The notes: a model not told the origin generated them from the letters alone. 8,318 bases of DNA from an uncultured Lachnospiraceae bacterium (GCA_910585555.1 CAJUFU010000094.1:1-8318), one strand, 5' to 3'; shown: positions 1 to 5,931, counted from the stretch's first letter. Program-made: numbers and translations.

Positions 1-541
1 TTCCGTTTTCTACCTTGAGGCAATATTTGTTGGTATCAATATCCCAATTCGGAACGGACAGCTTTTTCCGTCCTTCGCCGTCCCACTCCGCCTTCCCTAC
101 CTGATTGCCGTACTCGTCATACAGGGTAAGGTCGTAATCACAGCCCTCCGGCATATCCAGATAAACCTCGACGCCAAAGTAATTGCGCTGGAAGTTCGGA
201 AATGGGATGGTGAAGTTATAGAAATCCACATCCTTTTTATCGCTGAGGCTTCCTTTCAGGCTGCTGGTCTCATCCTTGATCAGGAAGTTTAAGTCAAGAA
301 ACGCGTTGCCCTTATCCTTGTCATAAATCTCATAGGTGGTGTTCGGTCTGCGGAACGTATTGTTGCTACTGAGGGTGCAAGTGTCCTCCCGCAGTTCCAC
401 GTTCTTAAGCCTGCTCTTATGTATTACCCCGTTCGCATCGACACAAGCATTCATTTCTTTTCTTGACATAAAGAATATCGGTCTTTTACTGAAAGCCGCT
501 CCCCATGTGGAACCTTGTTCCTTTACGTTACTGATCTCCAT
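1..541 (-). CDS. PPC-like domain protein, 3' end cut by window edge
   Basis: The first 180 codons of a gene whose 3' end lies beyond the left edge. I chose ATG at 541 because GGAGGA sits 9 nt upstream. An in-frame ATG at 550 directly abuts that Shine-Dalgarno and is unlikely. Residues 1-90 contain no signal peptide or membrane segment and I do not recognise them. Residues about 92-178 resemble a bacterial pre-peptidase C-terminal (PPC) beta-sandwich: SLSDKKDVDFYNFTIP, then a strand containing VEVYLDMPEGCDYDLTLYD, then NKYCLKVENG. PPC domains usually occur in exported proteins, so the missing signal peptide is odd. The gene lies 53 nt after the 404-residue orphan gene on the same strand and is probably co-transcribed with it. 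It may therefore be under the LytTR-type repeats further upstream. The PPC call rests on pattern recognition only. The role of the protein is unknown. Confidence 0.75.
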   Translation of the reverse strand, partial: MEISNVKEQGSTWGAAFSKRPIFFMSRKEMNACVDANGVIHKSRLKNVELREDTCTLSSNNTFRRPNTTYEIYDKDKGNAFLDLNFLIKDETSSLKGSLSDKKDVDFYNFTIPFPNFQRNYFGVEVYLDMPEGCDYDLTLYDEYGNQVGKAEWDGEGRKKLSVPNWDIDTNKYCLKVENG

Positions 542-594
542 TGCTGACATTCCTCCATTGTTTTCAATTATTTATCACACAGCCTCCAGACACC

Positions 595-1809
595 CTATAA
601 CCTTTTCAATTTCTCCAAAAATACTGTATAAAACTCCCTTTCTTTCAAGCGCGCCTGCTGTTCCTCCATACTTCTAACTTTGCCGGGTTCTAAGGGATGG
701 TCAAAATCATATAAAGCCTTCTGAGTTGCCCGTATTGCCGACTCTACGGAATTACCCAAAATATCATTACTATGCAACAATCCATAATAATTGGCTATAG
801 CCTGCTGTATATACATTTGTGTTATATGTGTCCTTCCATTCTTGGTTTCACCCAGTCCGTTTACTCCCACTTCTTTTACCGTCTCCATCCAGGCATCTTT
901 TACAGATTCCGGCGCATTCGGCCCGGCACTTTGCAACACACGTTCCTCAAAATCTGTTTCTGCCATTCTCCGGATTTGTTCCTCGTCTTTTTCCCCGCAC
1001 TCGGTCACTTTATCCTGTGCTGATTTCTTCGCCACAGTTTCTATGCTATTTTTCTCATAAACAGCCGAAACCGCTTCCTTTGCTATGCTGGCCTTATCAT
1101 ATTGTTCGTTCGTTTCCTGCTCCATCAACTTACGTTTCAGGGCGCTTTCCTCAACAATCTGCATATATTCGGCTCTCCGCTTTCTCTTTTCCTCCTGTTC
1201 TGCTTCAAACTGCCGCTGTGCTGCTTCAGTCGGGCCGGATATTCCACCACCACTTGTTATACAGGTATGAGCAATCTCCCCATCTTCATCCAGAACAAGT
1301 ATGTAAGAACGTATTCTATTGGGTCTCTTTGTCGCCTCTTTCTCTGTAATAAATGTCTCGACTCTTTCCATTACCTGTTTTGCAAGCGTCGGGTCGCTCT
1401 TCATTTTTTCTTCCAGTGCAGGCGGTACAACGATCGATTTTTTCCCAAGAGTGGATACTGCCCTTGCCTGTACAGATGAGTCTGTCATTTTAGGTGCCGG
1501 CCCGGTTGGCTTCCAGTCTAAAATAGATTCCTCAACTTTATTGCGGAAAAAATCATCATGCGGAAAATCCAGCCTTTCCCATGTACCCTGTGATATCTTA
1601 TATCCATCCATTACATGATAACAGGCTCCGGGAAATCTCGTCTGCCACATATCTTTGAAACTTATTCCCGATACATCCTGCTGACCTGCAGCTTTTGCCG
1701 CCGCAAGTTCCGCAAAACCCACGCCTCCGTTTGTGCCTGCCGCCGCGTTCTTTCGGTACTGCCCTGAAAGATAATTCTCTCCCCATTTACCTGTTACGCC
1801 TAAATCCAT
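595..1809 (-). CDS. Orphan protein, possibly DUF6033-like, 404 aa
   Basis: A 404-residue protein without signal peptide or membrane segments. I chose ATG at 1809 because AGGA lies 9 nt upstream; GTG at 1815 is an in-frame alternative but sits only 3 nt from that site. Residues 1-48 are rich in Gly and Ala. Residues about 49-190 form a compact block with FKDMWQTRFPGA, YHVMDGYKIS, DWKPTG, LGKKSIVVPPALEEKM and the strand YILVLDEDGEIAH. Residues about 195-290 are highly charged (Glu, Lys, Arg) and likely helical or coiled-coil. The C-terminal block at about 325-404 includes ALYDFDHPLEP and a helical REFYTVFLEKL end. I associate this type of protein with orphan families of Lachnospiraceae (DUF6033 is my best guess), but I cannot confirm that. 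Two LytTR-type direct repeats lie about 90-130 bp upstream, and the PPC-domain gene follows. Function is unknown. Confidence 0.8.
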   Translation of the reverse strand: MDLGVTGKWGENYLSGQYRKNAAAGTNGGVGFAELAAAKAAGQQDVSGISFKDMWQTRFPGACYHVMDGYKISQGTWERLDFPHDDFFRNKVEESILDWKPTGPAPKMTDSSVQARAVSTLGKKSIVVPPALEEKMKSDPTLAKQVMERVETFITEKEATKRPNRIRSYILVLDEDGEIAHTCITSGGGISGPTEAAQRQFEAEQEEKRKRRAEYMQIVEESALKRKLMEQETNEQYDKASIAKEAVSAVYEKNSIETVAKKSAQDKVTECGEKDEEQIRRMAETDFEERVLQSAGPNAPESVKDAWMETVKEVGVNGLGETKNGRTHITQMYIQQAIANYYGLLHSNDILGNSVESAIRATQKALYDFDHPLEPGKVRSMEEQQARLKEREFYTVFLEKLKRL

Positions 1810-1900
1810 CTTCACTTTTCCTTTCTTCTGTCTTTTCTGCGCAATATCAACTACTGCTTCATAGAGTCTGTCGGCAGGCGCATCCTCTTTTCCAACCCGG

Positions 1901-1939
1901 ATTGCACCAAGTGACTATTCGATTGCACCAAATGACTAT
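1901..1939 (-). promoter_or_regulatory. Tandem LytTR-type operator, two 18-bp direct repeats
   Basis: On the minus strand ATAGTCATTTGGTGCAAT (1939-1922) and ATAGTCACTTGGTGCAAT (1918-1901) differ at one base and repeat with a 21-bp period, two turns of the helix. LytTR regulators such as AgrA and ComE bind pairs of direct repeats with this phasing. The first repeat begins 5 bp after the kinase stop codon and the pair lies 92 bp before the start of the 404-residue orphan gene. The same 18-mer recurs upstream of the LytTR regulator gene of this window. I infer that it is the regulator's target site. No convincing -10 box follows it, so the exact promoter is unassigned. Confidence 0.65.
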
Positions 1940-1944
1940 ACATT

Positions 1945-3234
1945 TTATAAGATCACTACCGCCCGGAACTTTTTTTCATCACAGGAAACAGCAAAATCGC
2001 CACCGTATTTATCTACCACTGCCTTTACATTCATAAGGCCAACACCATGTATCCCTCCATCGGGATCCGGCACAATACCGTCCGTGATCTGTACTTTTTT
2101 TGTCACAGGATTCTTTATGGAACAGATCATCCTCCCATCCTCCTGCACCAGCTTGATGGATATGACGGCCTTCCGCCCTTCCTGCACTACCTTCGCGCAC
2201 TCACGAATGGCGTTATCCAGCAGATTGGAGAGCAGAATCACAGTCTCTTCCTCATTCAGCTTAAGCCCTCCCATATCTCCCACCTTAAAGATCATGGATA
2301 CTCCCTGCTCCCTTGCGGCATGAAATTTCTGGTTTAAGACTGCGTCCACCACGGGATGGTTCGTATTGACCGCCGCCATCTCCACAGATATGCTCTCCGT
2401 CAGCCGCTCCGCCAGTGCGGCGGCGGCCTGTGTATCACTTTCCTTTAACAACACCTGTATTGTTCTGATCTGGTTTTTATAGTCGTGCAGTTTCCGCCCC
2501 TGCCTTTCATAGACCGCCTGCATATCCCGGTAATGCGCAAGCTGGCTCTCTGTCTTTCTTGCGGATTCTACACCCTCCCGCAGTTTCTTCCCCTTTTCCA
2601 ATATCTCCTGAAGAAGCCAGATCACAAGAAAGTTGACCACAACCAGTCCGGCAGATATAAAGATGTTTACTACCTGCGTTCCCACCGCATTTCCATACTG
2701 ATAAAACATCATTAAAATGGCCGACAGCGTAAACAGAGGCATCAGACTGAGTTTCATCCATTCCCTATTCGTCAGTTCTTTATAATCCGCGCTGTCCTTC
2801 CATAATCTGCGTAAAATAAAAAGAACAGCAAACCAGAGTCCTTTCGCTGATACAATCCATACCCATTCCTTCCCTTCTTTCGCCGTTTCCTGCATCTCCC
2901 ATAAGTGCATCAGACAGTACGCTACAAAATCTACCTGAAACATCATGCTGTAGTTGATCATGGAAAAAAATAAATCCTGTCCACACCCGGCTTTATAGAT
3001 AATCCTGCCAAGCAAAATATAGCCCAGCGCAAACAATGGCAATTTCCACATGCCAATCAGATAGCCGATAGTTGACAAAGCAAACGTCATGCCCAGATAT
3101 GCCAAAAATCTGTATTGATAGACAGCCCCCTTTTTCGTTTTCCTTCTTCCGAGAAAGGTGTCAAAGAAGAAGGCGCTTCCAAATCCCTCCATAATAATCG
3201 TAAGCAAAAGCACCCACGTTTTCCCTTCCCTCAT
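1945..3234 (-). CDS. GHKL-type sensor histidine kinase (AgrC-like)
   Basis: A membrane sensor kinase of 429 residues. The N-terminal about 210 residues hold six to seven hydrophobic segments (near 6-24, 39-60, 63-80, 86-110, 123-141, 161-180 and 186-208). A coiled linker around 210-245 leads to the phosphoacceptor-type motif KLHDYKNQI near 248-255, with His-Asp-Tyr-x-Asn as in AgrC-like kinases. The ATPase domain carries the N box LSNLLDNAIREC near 335-345 and the G box GGIHGVGLMNVKAVVDKYGG near 392-411, as in HATPase_c_5 proteins. It should phosphorylate the response regulator encoded just upstream, whose stop codon overlaps this start as TGATG. ATG at 3234 is 7 nt after AAGGGGG; GTG at 3237 is an alternative. 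The ligand is unknown. No agrB or agrD-like gene is visible in the window, so a peptide signal is only a possibility. No terminator follows the stop. Confidence 0.92.
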   Translation of the reverse strand: MREGKTWVLLLTIIMEGFGSAFFFDTFLGRRKTKKGAVYQYRFLAYLGMTFALSTIGYLIGMWKLPLFALGYILLGRIIYKAGCGQDLFFSMINYSMMFQVDFVAYCLMHLWEMQETAKEGKEWVWIVSAKGLWFAVLFILRRLWKDSADYKELTNREWMKLSLMPLFTLSAILMMFYQYGNAVGTQVVNIFISAGLVVVNFLVIWLLQEILEKGKKLREGVESARKTESQLAHYRDMQAVYERQGRKLHDYKNQIRTIQVLLKESDTQAAAALAERLTESISVEMAAVNTNHPVVDAVLNQKFHAAREQGVSMIFKVGDMGGLKLNEEETVILLSNLLDNAIRECAKVVQEGRKAVISIKLVQEDGRMICSIKNPVTKKVQITDGIVPDPDGGIHGVGLMNVKAVVDKYGGDFAVSCDEKKFRAVVIL

Positions 3235-3929
3235 CACTCCGCCCCCTTAAACAGCGTATACTGCCGCTTCACTTCCGGGTATCTCGACTTCGGGACGGAT
3301 ATCTCCTTTCCCGTTGTCAGAACCATGACATAACTGCTGATCTTCTCGATATAGCGCATGTTAATCAGAAAGCTCTGATGTATCCGCACAAAACCCATTC
3401 CTTTTAACTCCCGCTCCAACTCATCCATCTTCTTATAGATACTATAAGTCTGTCCTGTCGTATAAAACACGTTTTTATGTCTGCTGGTTTCAATATAGAT
3501 GATATCATCCACGCGCAGGCACATATTTCCTTCCACGAAACCAAACTTTACCACCTGCTCCTCCTGCCGGATTTCCCGCAAGATATCATCCACACACTCT
3601 GAAAGCGTCCGTTCCAGATCATCCTTCAAAAGAAAGCGGCTTGCCTTCACCTTATACCCTTCCAGCACATAATTCATATACGCGGTCACCAACACAATAT
3701 GCACCTTCGGACATTCCGCTTTGATCCGCTTTGCCGTTTCCAGTCCATCCGGTCCAACCATATTGATGTCAAGAAACACGATGCCGCATTCCCGTATATA
3801 TCCCATATTCCCGCACAGTTCCGCACCGGAACCATACTCCTTTATCTCAAAATCCTGCCCACAGTTTCTAAGCAGTGCTCTCAGTGTATCCCTGTCCGAT
3901 CTGTTGTCATCACAGACTGCTATCTTCAT
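3234..3929 (-). CDS. LytTR-family response regulator (AgrA-like)
   Basis: A 231-residue response regulator. The receiver domain (about 1-115) begins MKIAVCDDN, with acidic residues D7 and D8, the phosphoacceptor D54 in VFLDINM, T82 in LVTAY and K102 in FLLKD. The LytTR DNA-binding domain (about 125-228) contains IIYIETSRHKNVFYTT, the helix KKMDELERELKGMGFVRIHQSFLIN and ISVPKSRYPEVKRQY, all typical of this fold. I chose ATG at 3929 because GGAG lies 6 nt upstream and the receiver fold starts there. The frame is open further upstream to GTG 3995, but that stretch runs through a hairpin-forming leader and does not look like protein. It is the first gene of a two-gene operon with the sensor kinase. 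An 18-bp LytTR-type repeat before its promoter suggests autoregulation. Confidence 0.93.
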   Translation of the reverse strand: MKIAVCDDNRSDRDTLRALLRNCGQDFEIKEYGSGAELCGNMGYIRECGIVFLDINMVGPDGLETAKRIKAECPKVHIVLVTAYMNYVLEGYKVKASRFLLKDDLERTLSECVDDILREIRQEEQVVKFGFVEGNMCLRVDDIIYIETSRHKNVFYTTGQTYSIYKKMDELERELKGMGFVRIHQSFLINMRYIEKISSYVMVLTTGKEISVPKSRYPEVKRQYTLFKGAE

Positions 3930-3966
3930 CTTTTTCTCCATTTCTGCGCTGTTTTCTGCGCATGAA

Positions 3967-4003
3967 CGAGTTTGTGTCAAGCAACGCGCAGACACAAATC
4001 TCG
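3967..4003 (-). repeat. Hairpin-forming inverted repeat in regulator leader
   Basis: The arms CGAGTTTGTGTC (3967-3978) and GACACAAATCTCG (3991-4003) pair over 12 bp with one bulged base around a 12-nt loop. In the minus-strand transcript this lies between the promoter and the regulator start, ending 37 nt before the ATG at 3929. No T-run follows it on the minus strand, so it is not an ordinary intrinsic terminator. It could be an mRNA structure that affects translation or stability, or an operator. Function is unknown. Confidence 0.55.
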
Positions 4004-4004
4004 G

Positions 4005-4028
4005 GATTGAAAATTTTAATTTTCAATC
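4005..4028 (-). repeat. Perfect AT-rich inverted repeat, 11-bp arms
   Basis: GATTGAAAATT (4005-4015) and AATTTTCAATC (4018-4028) are perfect inverted copies separated by 2 bp. The palindrome lies 1 bp from the neighbouring inverted repeat and 33 bp downstream of the nearer -10 box of the regulator promoter, inside the presumed 5' leader. It could bind a dimeric regulator or form a hairpin in the leader RNA. The sequence alone does not decide which. Confidence 0.5.
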
Positions 4029-4061
4029 TTTCCCTCAATTCCAGATTGTTTTCCGTCATAG

Positions 4062-4077
4062 ATTATATCGGATTATA
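4062..4077 (-). promoter_or_regulatory. Promoter -10 boxes of the regulator-kinase operon
   Basis: Two perfect TATAAT hexamers lie 10 bp apart on the minus strand, at 4077-4072 and 4067-4062. Neither has a good -35 box at 17 bp; the nearest candidate is TTTGGT around 4090. A weak -35 with activator repeats immediately upstream is typical of LytTR-activated promoters. Transcription from here would give a leader of about 125-135 nt before the ATG at 3929, containing both inverted repeats. Confidence 0.5.
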
Positions 4078-4096
4078 ACGTTTTATACCAAACAGT

Positions 4097-4134
4097 GCTG
4101 CACTAAACTCCCATTTATTGCACCAAATGACTAT
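4097..4134 (-). promoter_or_regulatory. LytTR-type operator before the regulator operon
   Basis: ATAGTCATTTGGTGCAAT at 4134-4117 is identical to one of the repeats before the 404-residue orphan gene. A degenerate partner starts 20 bp on, at 4114-4097, and matches 11 of 18 positions, mostly in the TTTxGTGCA part. The pair lies 19 bp upstream of the first TATAAT. Its position suggests autoactivation by the LytTR regulator; that is inference from repeat identity and phasing. Confidence 0.55.
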
Positions 4135-4253
4135 AAACCCAGGACAGATACTCCCAGGCGACTGTTTCACAAAACGGTACATAACCGATACAAGAACGGC
4201 CGTGTAAGCACATTAACTCTGATGTTCCCAATAGGCGCCTCCCAAAAAACAGG

Positions 4254-4281
4254 CAAAAAGAAAGCACCTCCGAAGAGATGC
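4254..4281 (-). terminator. Intrinsic terminator with cUUCGg tetraloop
   Basis: On the minus strand GCATCTC, loop TTCG, GAGGTGC forms a 7-bp stem with one T-G wobble, closed by C-G around the very stable UUCG loop. TTTCTTTTTG follows directly. It lies 26 nt after the DUF2200 stop codon and ends the four-gene small-protein operon. It also insulates the downstream two-component operon, which has its own promoter. Confidence 0.85.
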
Positions 4282-4307
4282 CCTGCATCAACCCAATACT
4301 CTGTTTT

Positions 4308-4658
4308 TTACTTACGCAGTATTTTATCCATATCCTTCCCTCTGGCAAGCTCGTCAATCAGCTTATCCAGATAGCGTATCTCCTGCATCAGCGGTTCTTC
4401 GATATCCTCCACCCTGACGCCACAGACCACGCCTTTTATCAGTTTCCTGTTCTCATTTAATTCCGGGGCATCCCGGAAGAAGTCCCCATAAACTACCGGC
4501 TGCTCCAGCATCTTTTCCAGTTCCGGCTGGCTGTATCCTGTAAGCCACCGGATGATCTCATCAACCTCCTGCCTTGTCCTTCCCTTTCTCTCTGCTTTTT
4601 TGACAAGCAGGCCGTACACTTTTGAAAAATCCATCTGATATACTTTCTCATTCCCCAT
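4308..4658 (-). CDS. DUF2200 family protein
   Basis: A 116-residue soluble protein that matches my memory of the DUF2200 family along its whole length. Characteristic stretches are VYQMDFSKVYGLLVKKAERKGRT (about 6-28), EVDEIIRWLTGY (31-42), IKGVVCGVRVEDIEEPLMQ (74-92) and IRYLDKLIDELARGK (94-108). I chose ATG at 4658 because GAGAGGTG lies 6 nt upstream and the family usually starts here. The frame stays open upstream, but those codons overlap the spacer before it and look non-coding. It is the last gene of a four-gene run, 55 nt after the DUF5655 gene, and is followed by the intrinsic terminator. No biochemical function is established for the family as far as I know. Confidence 0.9.
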   Translation of the reverse strand: MGNEKVYQMDFSKVYGLLVKKAERKGRTRQEVDEIIRWLTGYSQPELEKMLEQPVVYGDFFRDAPELNENRKLIKGVVCGVRVEDIEEPLMQEIRYLDKLIDELARGKDMDKILRK

Positions 4659-4713
4659 ACAATACACCTCTCTGATACCTGCTCCTGACAACGCTCCTGC
4701 CATCCTGGCTGCA

Positions 4714-5094
4714 TCAGCGTTTGCCGTCCGAAAAAGCGGCGGCTTCCTTTACCCATCCAATCAGTTCATCATCAATTTCTTCTGTCCCGGAGATCAGGAC
4801 ATGGTGTGTCCAGCGTCCGGGGTACGGCTCCACCGCCGCATCTATGCGCTGGGATTCCAAACAGTATCCCAGCCCGAAAGTCACCACAATATAAGCCTCC
4901 GGCCGCTCCTTCGCTTTCCGCACCGGAAGGAAAGAAATAAAAGCAAAATTATGCCGGTTGGAAAAAGCGATCTGCGTTTTCTGCACTTTGACCTTCACGC
5001 GGTCCACCTCTGAAAAAAGTTTTTCTTCAAAAGCCTCATACAGCGGCAATGCCTCCGGTTTGCTGTCGAAAAAATATAGTACATCCTGTTCCAT
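4714..5094 (-). CDS. DUF5655 family protein
   Basis: A 126-residue soluble protein that resembles DUF5655. The conserved-looking parts are FFDSKPEALPLYEAFEEKL (about 8-26), KVQKTQIAFSNRH (36-48), SFLPVRKAKERP (54-65), YIVVTFGLG (68-76) and EPYPGRWTHH (89-98). I chose ATG at 5094 because GGAAGG lies 8 nt upstream; GTG at 5103 is a weaker in-frame option. It lies 30 nt after the DUF1801 gene and 55 nt before the DUF2200 gene in the same orientation, so the four are probably one transcript. Function is unknown. Basic and aromatic residues in the two central motifs could form a ligand site, which is speculation. Confidence 0.88.
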   Translation of the reverse strand: MEQDVLYFFDSKPEALPLYEAFEEKLFSEVDRVKVKVQKTQIAFSNRHNFAFISFLPVRKAKERPEAYIVVTFGLGYCLESQRIDAAVEPYPGRWTHHVLISGTEEIDDELIGWVKEAAAFSDGKR

Positions 5095-5124
5095 TCTCCG
5101 CACCTTCCAAAACTTTTCATAATC

Positions 5125-5535
5125 CTACGGGTGGTTCCCCGTCTCATAACACCATCTGGCTATATCGGAGACCAGCTCCACCGGAACCGGCCTGCTATAC
5201 GGAAGCTGTATAGTTCCCTTACTGGTCCTGTATTCTTTCAGACGCCCAGAAAACTCTTCAACAGCCTTCGGCCCCGGATACAGCCCGGCGTGTTTTTTAA
5301 ACCCGGCGAAATGGATAATGTTATGCTCCTTCCAATAAGTCGGCATACTCCACGAAATCCTCTCTTCCGCCTCCGGCAGCGCCAAGCGGATTGCTTCCCT
5401 TATTTTCCTCAGATACTCCTGTACCTCTTCCGGCTGTGCCATAATATATTCATCCACCGTTTCCGGCGCTTTCCCGCAGTAGTGGTCCTGTTCCTTCCTC
5501 TTAAAAGTACGCCCGCACTTTGGACACGTCCACAT
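5125..5535 (-). CDS. DUF1801 domain protein with N-terminal zinc-ribbon-like motif
   Basis: A 136-residue protein. Residues 1-21 hold C4-x2-C7 and H18-x-C20 in a basic context, as in a small zinc-binding knuckle. Residues about 25-133 resemble the DUF1801 (YdhG-like) fold: YLRKIREAIRLALPEAEERISW, MPTYW (64-68), FAGFKKHAGLYPGPKAVEEF (76-95) and KGTIQLPYSRPVP (106-118). Some DUF1801 relatives have been described as iron chaperones (frataxin-like); whether that applies here is unknown. The start ATG at 5535 has AGGAGG 8 nt upstream. The gene follows the DUF1905 gene by 17 nt and precedes DUF5655 by 30 nt. The metal site is inferred from residue spacing only. Confidence 0.9.
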   Translation of the reverse strand: MWTCPKCGRTFKRKEQDHYCGKAPETVDEYIMAQPEEVQEYLRKIREAIRLALPEAEERISWSMPTYWKEHNIIHFAGFKKHAGLYPGPKAVEEFSGRLKEYRTSKGTIQLPYSRPVPVELVSDIARWCYETGNHP

Positions 5536-5552
5536 CCTTCATCCCTCCTGCC

Positions 5553-5852
5553 TCATTCCCGTTCCCTGACTGTCACCTGAACACTGTCCCCCGGCTGCTT
5601 CCCTATCCGGGAACGGATATCTTTACGCACGCCTATGATATAACACACGCTCCCGTCAGCGTTCTTTACTCCCATATTTACAACACTGCCATCATACGGC
5701 TCCCCGTCAAATGTGGCATGTACCTTCACTCTTCCCCGCCCAAACTCTTTCCTGATATCATAGGGGAAAATGACATATGCACCGCCTGTGTCCCCCGCTT
5801 CATAGAGCAGGGATTCATATTCATAAATTTTTCCATTCACTGCCTGCACCAT
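5553..5852 (-). CDS. DUF1905 family protein
   Basis: A 99-residue beta-rich protein resembling DUF1905, first gene of the small-protein run. Family-like stretches are YVIFPYDIRKEFGRGRVKVHATFDGEPY (about 26-53), YIIGVRKDIRSRIGKQPGDSVQVTV (71-95). DUF1905 domains are often joined to YdeI/OmpD-associated or DUF1801-type domains, which fits the adjacent DUF1801 gene 17 nt downstream. Here the domain stands alone at its usual length. The start ATG at 5852 has only a weak GATTGG-like ribosome binding site. An extended -10 box lies so close that the leader would be about 10 nt. No enzymatic residues are evident and the function is unknown. Confidence 0.85.
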   Translation of the reverse strand: MVQAVNGKIYEYESLLYEAGDTGGAYVIFPYDIRKEFGRGRVKVHATFDGEPYDGSVVNMGVKNADGSVCYIIGVRKDIRSRIGKQPGDSVQVTVRERE

Positions 5853-5868
5853 CCAATCTGTTTTATAC

Positions 5869-5877
5869 AGTATAACA
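5869..5877 (-). promoter_or_regulatory. Extended -10 promoter element of the small-protein operon
   Basis: The minus strand reads TGTTATACT at 5877-5869, an extended -10 (TGn plus TATACT). No TTGACA-like box is found 17 bp upstream, where TTTTAG lies, which extended -10 promoters tolerate. Transcription would start about 10 nt before the DUF1905 ATG. It is a plausible but unproven promoter. Confidence 0.4.
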
Positions 5878-5931
5878 TGGGTTCTGCCTGGCTAAAAGGA
5901 CAAAATCCCCATTGGGCGGAGCTTTCCTGCC

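Larger units (their letters stand above)
3930..4253. other. Intergenic region between the DUF2200 terminator and the regulator gene
   Basis: This 324-bp stretch contains, in minus-strand order, the LytTR-type repeats, two TATAAT boxes and two adjacent inverted repeats, each listed separately. I see no further feature in the part from 4135 to 4253. The short open frames there lack ribosome binding sites, and one of them simply ends inside the repeat. No agrD-like peptide gene is evident. Confidence 0.5.

Noticed and set aside
1854..1943. A 30-codon minus-strand frame through the direct repeats, reading YSHLVQS twice
   Set aside because: The repetition of the peptide simply follows from the DNA repeat, there is no ribosome binding site before its ATG, and the phasing fits an operator better than a coding sequence.
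3930..3995. Upstream extension of the LytTR regulator to GTG 3995
   Set aside because: The receiver domain begins at MKIAVCDDN with a well-spaced GGAG site, and the extension translates the stem of an inverted repeat.
4127..4207. A 26-codon plus-strand frame starting inside the repeat
   Set aside because: No ribosome binding site precedes it, and it is antisense to the operator region with no similarity to a known peptide.
4117..4215. A 32-codon minus-strand frame with three cysteines that might be a signal peptide gene for the kinase
   Set aside because: It has no good ribosome binding site, it lies upstream of the promoter of the two-component operon, and it ends inside the LytTR-type repeat. 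It also shows none of the features of AgrD or other pheromone precursors.
3721..4374. Long plus-strand frame of 217 codons, and similar plus-strand frames at 819-1349 and 5520-6017
   Set aside because: They run antisense to well-supported genes, have low-complexity Ser/Phe/Pro/Leu-rich translations and no plausible starts; they are shadows.
5902..5920. A possible terminator after the 36-codon frame (CCCC/GGGG-type stem followed by TTTTG)
   Set aside because: The stem needs a two-base bulge and the T-run is short, so I do not consider it a supported terminator.
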